From: Pseudomonadota bacterium
GTDB taxonomy: Bacteria; Pseudomonadota; Alphaproteobacteria; Rhizobiales; Kaistiaceae
NCBI GenBank assembly: GCA_023433185.1
Contig: JAEZEN010000144.1
Location: 1-12,335 of the forward strand
Direction: 5' to 3'
Length of the DNA stretch: 12,335 bases
This document shows, piece after piece, positions 7,742 through 12,335 of the stretch. Under the pieces are notes generated by a model. That model was not told the DNA's origin, did not search any database, and saw only the letters and a list, made by a program, of their open reading frames with translations. The translations under genes were made by a program, and so were the position numbers. Position 1 is the stretch's first letter. Every line of letters starts with the position of its first letter.

Positions 7742-8418
7742 TGCAGGACTGGCTGAGCTACACCCTCACCGACTTCCTGCTGTTCGCGCCCCGGACCTAC
7801 TACCGCCTCTTCGCTCTTCACAACGCGGACCTCTGGCCGCTGCATCTCGCCGTCCTCGCCGCCGGCGCATGGCTTCTGGCGCTCGCCTTCGCCCGGACAC
7901 CCCCGTGGCGCGGACGCGTGATCGCAGCCCTCCTTGCGGCGGCATGGCTGTTCGTCGCCTGGGCGTGGCTCCTCGGGCGCTACGACGGCATCAACTTCGC
8001 AGGCCGCTGGTTCGCCCTCGCCTTCGCGGTCCAGGCGGGGCTGATCCTTGTTCTCGGCGTATGGGGCGACCGCCTCCGCCCGGCGCTGCGGACTCATGCA
8101 GCGGCAATGGCCGGCGCCGCCATCTTCGCGGCGGCGCTCGCGCTCTATCCGCTTCTGAGCCCCGCACTGGGGCGCGGCCTCGCCTCGGCCGAGGTCTTCG
8201 CGCTCGCCCCCGACCCGACCGCCGTCGCCACCCTCGGCCTCCTGCTGGTGCCGGCCCGCGTGCCGTGGCTGCTCCTGCCGATCCCGCTCGCCTGGTGCAC
8301 CATCACCGGCCTGACGCTGTGGACGATGGAGGCCCCCGACGCCTTCGTCGCGCCGCTCACGGGGCTGATGGTGCTTGGCCTGGCGGTGTGGAAGTCCCGG
8401 GACCGGTCTGCCGCGTGA
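7741..8418 (+). CDS. DUF6064-type polytopic membrane protein
   Basis: A 225-residue, strongly hydrophobic protein with six or seven predicted inner-membrane helices at about 31-51, 58-78, 88-108, 118-138, 160-196 (one or two) and 202-217. The opening, LTDFLLFAPRTYYRLFALHNADLW, with its F-S/A-P-R-T-Y-Y-R-L pattern and the following W-P, resembles the DUF6064 family of uncharacterised membrane proteins; this assignment is from memory of the pattern. No known catalytic motif or cofactor site is seen. Its ATG overlaps the stop of the Tat-exported reductase by one base, suggesting one mRNA and possibly a shared envelope role. The stop at 8416-8418 is one base from the stop of the convergent phosphofructokinase locus, leaving no room for a terminator between them. 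Confidence 0.75.
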   Translation: MQDWLSYTLTDFLLFAPRTYYRLFALHNADLWPLHLAVLAAGAWLLALAFARTPPWRGRVIAALLAAAWLFVAWAWLLGRYDGINFAGRWFALAFAVQAGLILVLGVWGDRLRPALRTHAAAMAGAAIFAAALALYPLLSPALGRGLASAEVFALAPDPTAVATLGLLLVPARVPWLLLPIPLAWCTITGLTLWTMEAPDAFVAPLTGLMVLGLAVWKSRDRSAA

Positions 8419-8419
8419 G

Positions 8420-9589
8420 CTACACGAACGGGGTCCAGACATCCGGCCGCGGCGGCACCAGCCGGTCGAGATAGGCGCGGGCGGCGTCGGTGATGCCGTT
8501 GCCCGCCGGCGTGACGAAGCTCGCCGGCATGTGCTGCGTCTTGCCGGCGACCGCCTCGAGCGGCACGAGCTTGAGGCCGATCCGCCCGTCGCCGTACTGC
8601 ATCGCCACCGAGCCGCTCTCGCGCTCGGCGGCATCGACGGCGAAACGCCCGATGTCGAAGGCCTCGCGCCGGTCGACGTCGCTGATCAGGCCGGCGAAAC
8701 TCCGCGGCAGGTAGCCGAACGTATCGACGCGCGCCCGCACCTTCGGAAAGGCGGCGCTGATCGCGCCCTGGAGGGCGAGGCCGAGGTCGCCGCCGGAGAG
8801 CTGGAGATTGCCGTGGGCATCGCGCTCCTGCCGCTCCTCGGGGATCAGGCTCTCGGCGAGCGGCGTCCCGTCCTCGGTCTGCACGCCCTCCGACATCGCC
8901 ACGACGCAGCGGCCGTGGGTCTCGCGGGCGGCGCCGATGTCGGCGATCAGCTTCTCGGGCGAGAAATGCGCCTCGGGCACGTAGACGAGATGCGGGCCGT
9001 CGGTCTCGTTCGCACGGCGCCAGGCGGCGGCCGCCGCGGTCAGAAAGCCCGCATGCCGGCCCATGACGATGCCGACTTAGATGCCCGGCATCGCCCGGAA
9101 GTCGAGATCGACGGAGAGGAAGGCCGAGGCGACGAACCACGCCGCGGAGATGAACCCCGGCGTGTGGTCGTTCTCCACGAGGTCGTTGTCGATCGTCTTC
9201 GGCGCATGGATGAAGCGCATCCTGCCCGTCTCGATCTCGTCGAGGATGCCCATGGTGCCGGCCGTGTCGTTGCCGCCGACATAGATGAAGGCGTCGGCAT
9301 CGACCTTCTCCAGGCCCGCCACGATCCGCTCGCAATAGGCCGCGTCGGGCTTGTCGCGGGTGCTGCCGAGCCCTGAATTGGGGGTGTCGGCGAAGCGCTT
9401 GAGGTCGGCCTCCGAAACCGCCGACAGGTCCACGAAATCGCCCGCCGCGACGCCGCGGATGCCATGGCGGGCGCCGAGCACGCGCGACCCCGGGTGCTTC
9501 TCCCGCGCCGCGAGCGCCGCGCCGGCCACCGACTGGTTGATCACCGCGGTCGGCCCGCCACCCTGCGCGATCACGAAGACCCTGCTCAT
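8420..9589 (-). pseudogene. Pyrophosphate-type 6-phosphofructokinase interrupted by an in-frame TAA
   Basis: A 390-codon frame that would encode a 389-residue phosphofructokinase (fructose 6-phosphate to fructose 1,6-bisphosphate; reversible if PPi-dependent). Codon 171 is TAA (9079-9077). Before it, 170 residues carry GGGPTAVINQ (10-19), GGNDT (105-109) and PKTIDND (130-136, catalytic Asp). After it, in the same frame, come VGIVMGRHAGF (MGR at 176-178), YVPEAHFSPEK, LGLALQGA and SFVTPAGNGITDAARAYLD to the TAG at 8420-8422. No other frameshift or stop is seen. The Asp in GGND, where ATP-dependent enzymes have Gly, suggests PPi as donor. Relatives appear to have tyrosine at the TAA position, so one C-to-A or T-to-A change explains it: a recent nonsense mutation or a sequencing error. 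The start ATG at 9589 has a strong GAGGGAGGG site. It lies 32 bp after the FAD oxidoreductase gene. Confidence 0.88.
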
Positions 9590-9621
9590 GTTCCCTCCCT
9601 CGGCATTGTCGGATTGAGGCG

Positions 9622-11454
9622 TCACGCCGTCTCGGCTGCCTGCTCGGCATCGGGAAGCGACAGCAGGCGGCGGAGCGCCGCATCGAGCGTCTCGCCCGGA
9701 TCGTCCGGCAGGTCGTGGCAGCGCCAGGCGACATGGCCGTCGGGCCGGACCAGGACCGCACCGTCGCGGCCGACCTCGCTCAGCGCCGGCCATGCCGAAC
9801 GCGGATCGCGGAAATCGGCCTCCGTACCATTGCCGATCACGAGGCAGGCGACCGGCATGCGGAGCGTCGCCGTGGCATGGCGCACCGCCTGGCGCCACGC
9901 CGCCGCCGCATGGGGCCCGACGAGCAGCGTCAGGCCCTGCGGCAGGAGAGCGTCATGGACCGACATGGCCTCGTCGCCGCGCTCGCCCATGAAGTGCGGC
10001 AGGCGCGATCCCGGCCAGGTTGTCGGCCGGTAGTCGATGACCGGATCCGCGGCGACCGGACGCTCCGTCCCGTCGGGGATCACGGCGCCGCGCTCATATG
10101 CGAAGCCGAGGTCGAGCCCGGCGAAGCGATAGTGCCGCGCCTGGGCAGGAACCCGCCGCTCGAACTCGTGCCGGGCATGCTCGCCGCGGCCGCTCGCCTC
10201 GGACAGGATGCGAAGCGGGCCGAGGGCCTGGCGAAGCGCGATGTTGATGGCATTGCGCTGCCAGCGCGGCGGCAGGCTGGTGAAGATCGCCGAGTTCTGC
10301 GCCGCCTGGAGGCGCTCCTGCTGCTTGAGGCTGAGCCCGACGATGTCGAGGAGGTCGCTCATCTGCTCAAAATTGGCAACACTGTGCTCGAGGTTGATGC
10401 GCGCCACCGGCCGGCGCTCCATCTCGTAGGTATCGAGGAGGTCGGAGCCGGCCTCCGAGCGCAGCACCGCGGCCAGTTTCCAGGCGAGGTTGTGGGCGTC
10501 CTGGACACCGGTATTGAGGCCGAGGCCGCCGGTCGGCGGGAAGCTGTGGGCGGCATCGCCGGCGAGCAGCACGCGACCCTTGCGATAGCGCGCCGCGACC
10601 GAGGCACCCAGCGACCACGGCCGCACGAGCTTGATCTCGAGATCGGGCGGCGCCAAGCCGACGGCATGCTCGACGAGGCTCCGGCAGCGGCTTTCCGTAT
10701 AGGACTCGGCGGTCTGCTGCGGCGGATAATAGGGCACGAAGAGGACCCATTCGACGGGCAGCCAGTGGGCGATCAGCACGCCCAGCGCATCGGGATTGAG
10801 CGTCCAGTAAAGGATACTCTTGCGGTGGTCGACGAGGCGCCCGAGGTCGGCGGTGAAATAGACGCCGATCATGTGCTGGAGGGTTCGCCCGTCGTGACCG
10901 ATACCGGCGAGGTGCCGGACCGCGCTTGTCGTCCCGTCGCATCCGACGACATAGTCGGCGCTCACCTCCATGCGCCGGCCGCCGGCCGCGATGGTGCAGG
11001 TGACACCCTCCTCCGTCTCCTCGATGTGGAGGAGGTCGTGACCGATCCGGAAGTCGATGAGCGGCGCGTCGCGGGCCGCCTGCCACAGGATCGGCTCAAG
11101 GCGATTCTGAGGGAAGACGGTGGCGTGGGTCGGGCTCGCCTCGAGCAGGGCGTCGACGTCGGGCGGAAGCGCCGAGCAGCGTCCCAGTTCGCGCTCCGCG
11201 AGGCTCGTCACCCAGGTGATCCCGGCGCGCTCGAACGGGCTCTGGCTCTCGGCCATGATGCGGTCCGCCTGGCCGGATTCCCGAAACACCTCCATGCTGC
11301 GCGTATCGAGAATGCAGGCCGCCGGATGCGCCTGGGGGGCGGTGTTGCGCTCGACGAGGGTCACCCGCACCCCGGCACGGGCGAGCAGGAGCGCCAGCGT
11401 CAGGCCGGTCGGCCCGGCGCCGACCACCACGATCCTGCCGGGTGCGTTACTCAT
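9622..11454 (-). CDS. FAD-dependent aromatic-ring monooxygenase (PheA/TfdB-like flavoprotein)
   Basis: A 610-residue class A flavoprotein of the FAD_binding_3 family, which hydroxylates phenolic or polyketide aromatic rings using NAD(P)H and O2. The FAD-binding Rossmann motif is VVGAGPTGLTLALLLARAG near the N-terminus, ending in LVER. A DG motif lies in VVGCDGTTSAVRHLAG, and the GD motif in LLAGDAAHSFPPTGG (Asp300), followed by GLNTGVQDAHNLAWKLA. The C-terminal 150-200 residues fit the thioredoxin-like domain of the phenol hydroxylase and 3-(3-hydroxyphenyl)propionate hydroxylase groups, judged by length. No signal peptide or membrane segment is visible. The substrate cannot be told from sequence. 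ATG at 11454 follows GGGAAGGA. It is probably co-transcribed with the phosphofructokinase locus 32 bp downstream and diverges from a flavodoxin-fold gene, which might indicate a shared aromatic-metabolite pathway. Confidence 0.87.
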   Translation of the reverse strand: MSNAPGRIVVVGAGPTGLTLALLLARAGVRVTLVERNTAPQAHPAACILDTRSMEVFRESGQADRIMAESQSPFERAGITWVTSLAERELGRCSALPPDVDALLEASPTHATVFPQNRLEPILWQAARDAPLIDFRIGHDLLHIEETEEGVTCTIAAGGRRMEVSADYVVGCDGTTSAVRHLAGIGHDGRTLQHMIGVYFTADLGRLVDHRKSILYWTLNPDALGVLIAHWLPVEWVLFVPYYPPQQTAESYTESRCRSLVEHAVGLAPPDLEIKLVRPWSLGASVAARYRKGRVLLAGDAAHSFPPTGGLGLNTGVQDAHNLAWKLAAVLRSEAGSDLLDTYEMERRPVARINLEHSVANFEQMSDLLDIVGLSLKQQERLQAAQNSAIFTSLPPRWQRNAINIALRQALGPLRILSEASGRGEHARHEFERRVPAQARHYRFAGLDLGFAYERGAVIPDGTERPVAADPVIDYRPTTWPGSRLPHFMGERGDEAMSVHDALLPQGLTLLVGPHAAAAWRQAVRHATATLRMPVACLVIGNGTEADFRDPRSAWPALSEVGRDGAVLVRPDGHVAWRCHDLPDDPGETLDAALRRLLSLPDAEQAAETA

Positions 11455-11477
11455 CGCGTCCTTCCCACACCGCCCAT

Positions 11478-11506
11478 TTGATCTGCCGCCCGTCGCCGCC
11501 CATTAT
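11478..11506 (+). promoter_or_regulatory. Predicted promoter for the flavodoxin-fold gene
   Basis: TTGATC (-35, 11478-11483) and CATTAT (-10, 11501-11506) are separated by 17 bp; each matches four of six consensus bases. Transcription would start near 11513, giving a leader of about 25-45 nt depending on the start codon. The nine-base word CCGCCCATT occurs at 11470-11478 and again at 11496-11504, bracketing this promoter in the roughly 100 bp divergent gap. Confidence 0.35.
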
Positions 11507-11556
11507 GCACCATACGCGGCCTTTGGGGGCAGCGAATGCTGGCCCTGGCTCGGAAC

Positions 11557-12335
11557 ATGAAACGAATCCTGCTGATCTTCTACTCCCAGTCAGGAGAAGC
11601 GGAAGGCGTGGCGGCCACGTTCGAGACGGAAATGGCCGGCCTGGGCCATTCCGTGACGCTGGCGCAGCTCCAGCCGGATGAACCCTACCCCTATCCGTGG
11701 CGGTCGGTCGGGCGCTTTTTCGACGTGATGCCCGAGACTCAGCTCGGCCTGCCGCCGCCGATCCGCCGGCCGATGTTCGATCACGAGGCGCCGTTCGACC
11801 TCGTCGTCCTGGTGTCCCCGGTCTGGTTCCTCTCGCCCGCCCTGCCGGTGCAGCGCTTCTTCCGCACGCCCCAGGCGGCGGTGCTCCGTGACCGGCCGGT
11901 GATGACCGTGACCGTTAGCCGCGCCATGTGGCAGCAGGGTTCCGAGGCGCTCAAGCGCCTGCTCGCCGCCGCCGGGGCGCGCCACATCGACAATGTCGTC
12001 GTCACCCACCAGGGCTCGCCCATCGCGACCCTCGTCTCGACTCCGCGGACGCTGCTTTCGGGCAAGGGCGGGCGGCTAATGGGCGTCTTCCCCGAGGCGG
12101 GCGTCGCCGACGGCGACCGGGAGCGCATCCGGCAACTCGCACGGGTAGCGACGGCCCGACTCGCGGACACCGAGAGGGTAGACGGATCACTGCTCGCCGG
12201 CGAGCCCGCCGTGACCGTCCGCCGCTGGCTGATCGGCCCGGAACTGCTGGGCTGGTACGCATTTCACGGCTGGGCCCGGCTCATCCGGGCGCTCGGTCGG
12301 GGCGGCAGGACGTTGCGCATGGTCGGGGTCTGGGG
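11557..12335 (+). CDS. Flavodoxin-fold protein, dialkylresorcinol condensing enzyme (DarA)-like, C-terminus cut by window edge
   Basis: 259 complete codons with no stop before the edge. The N-terminus MKRILLIFYSQSGEAEGVA is a flavodoxin-type first strand and phosphate-binding loop (about 9-16). SPVWFLSPALPVQRFF (87-102) corresponds to the PVW-x-x-P region of NADPH-dependent FMN reductases. YPYPWRSVGRFFDVMPET (44-61) resembles proteins annotated as dialkylresorcinol condensing enzyme in resorcinol and aryl-polyene clusters. That resemblance is from memory, and the condensing role of such proteins is itself doubtful given the flavodoxin-like fold; a redox role is equally likely. The segment from about residue 208 is additional to a simple flavodoxin. 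The start is uncertain: ATG at 11557 gives the family-like N-terminus, while the in-frame ATG at 11536 adds seven residues and has a better GGGGG site. It diverges from the FAD monooxygenase. Confidence 0.7.
   Translation, partial: MKRILLIFYSQSGEAEGVAATFETEMAGLGHSVTLAQLQPDEPYPYPWRSVGRFFDVMPETQLGLPPPIRRPMFDHEAPFDLVVLVSPVWFLSPALPVQRFFRTPQAAVLRDRPVMTVTVSRAMWQQGSEALKRLLAAAGARHIDNVVVTHQGSPIATLVSTPRTLLSGKGGRLMGVFPEAGVADGDRERIRQLARVATARLADTERVDGSLLAGEPAVTVRRWLIGPELLGWYAFHGWARLIRALGRGGRTLRMVGVW

Noticed and set aside
6721..8418. 565-codon plus-strand frame appearing to fuse the reductase region to the membrane protein
   Set aside because: Its first part is out of frame with the aldo/keto reductase motifs and is Arg/Pro-rich; only the part from 7741 is real.
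8420..9064. Independent gene beginning at ATG 9064
   Set aside because: The ATG is the conserved internal Met of the MGRHAG motif, no ribosome binding site is convincing, and the product would lack the catalytic half; it is better read as the 3' part of the interrupted gene.
9077..9079. Recoded stop (selenocysteine or pyrrolysine)
   Set aside because: The codon is TAA, not TGA or TAG, and the expected residue is tyrosine, which is not a recoded position.
8145..9761. 538-codon minus-strand frame spanning the whole phosphofructokinase without a stop
   Set aside because: It is a different frame from the phosphofructokinase motifs, Arg-rich and without domains; it does not rescue the TAA.
9715..11481. 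588-codon plus-strand frame opposite the FAD monooxygenase
   Set aside because: Shadow of a gene whose FAD-binding motifs are clear on the minus strand.

Overview
The window is GC-rich chromosomal DNA from an alphaproteobacterium, most likely of the order Hyphomicrobiales (Rhizobiales). I base this on the gene order lysC-ptsP-prfA-prmC-(DUF4167 gene) on one strand, which is typical of that group, and on protein motifs. The genus cannot be resolved by eye. Nine protein-coding loci are supported. Two run off the window edges and one is broken by an in-frame stop. I see no rRNA, tRNA, CRISPR array, insertion sequence or integrase.

Left half (1-6633, all minus strand, read right to left): a housekeeping block. 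lysC (aspartokinase) is followed after 79 bp by ptsP (nitrogen-PTS enzyme I with a GAF domain). ptsP overlaps prfA (release factor RF1) by 4 nt (GTGA). After 103 bp comes prmC, the methyltransferase that modifies the GGQ glutamine of RF1. After a 324 bp gap comes a DUF4167 gene cut by the left edge. A sigma70-like promoter with an overlapping palindrome lies just upstream of lysC. The 324 bp gap holds a hairpin and an operator-like dyad.

Middle (6824-8418, plus strand): a two-gene unit divergent from lysC. It encodes a Tat-exported aldo/keto reductase and, overlapping by one base, a polytopic membrane protein of the DUF6064 type. Its stop codon lies one base from the stop of a convergent gene.

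Right (8420-11454, minus strand): an FAD-dependent aromatic-ring-monooxygenase-like gene, followed after 32 bp by a pyrophosphate-type 6-phosphofructokinase gene. The kinase frame is intact except for one TAA at codon 171, where the family probably has tyrosine. It is annotated as a pseudogene caused by a single nonsense change or a sequencing error. Divergent from the monooxygenase, and cut by the right edge, is a flavodoxin-fold protein resembling those annotated as dialkylresorcinol condensing enzyme (DarA-like).

I do not see a convincing new multi-gene defence or mobile system. The observations most worth following are the TAA inside the phosphofructokinase, unusual residues beside the GGQ loop of RF1, the Tat-reductase/DUF6064 pair, and two intergenic regions with operator-like symmetry.
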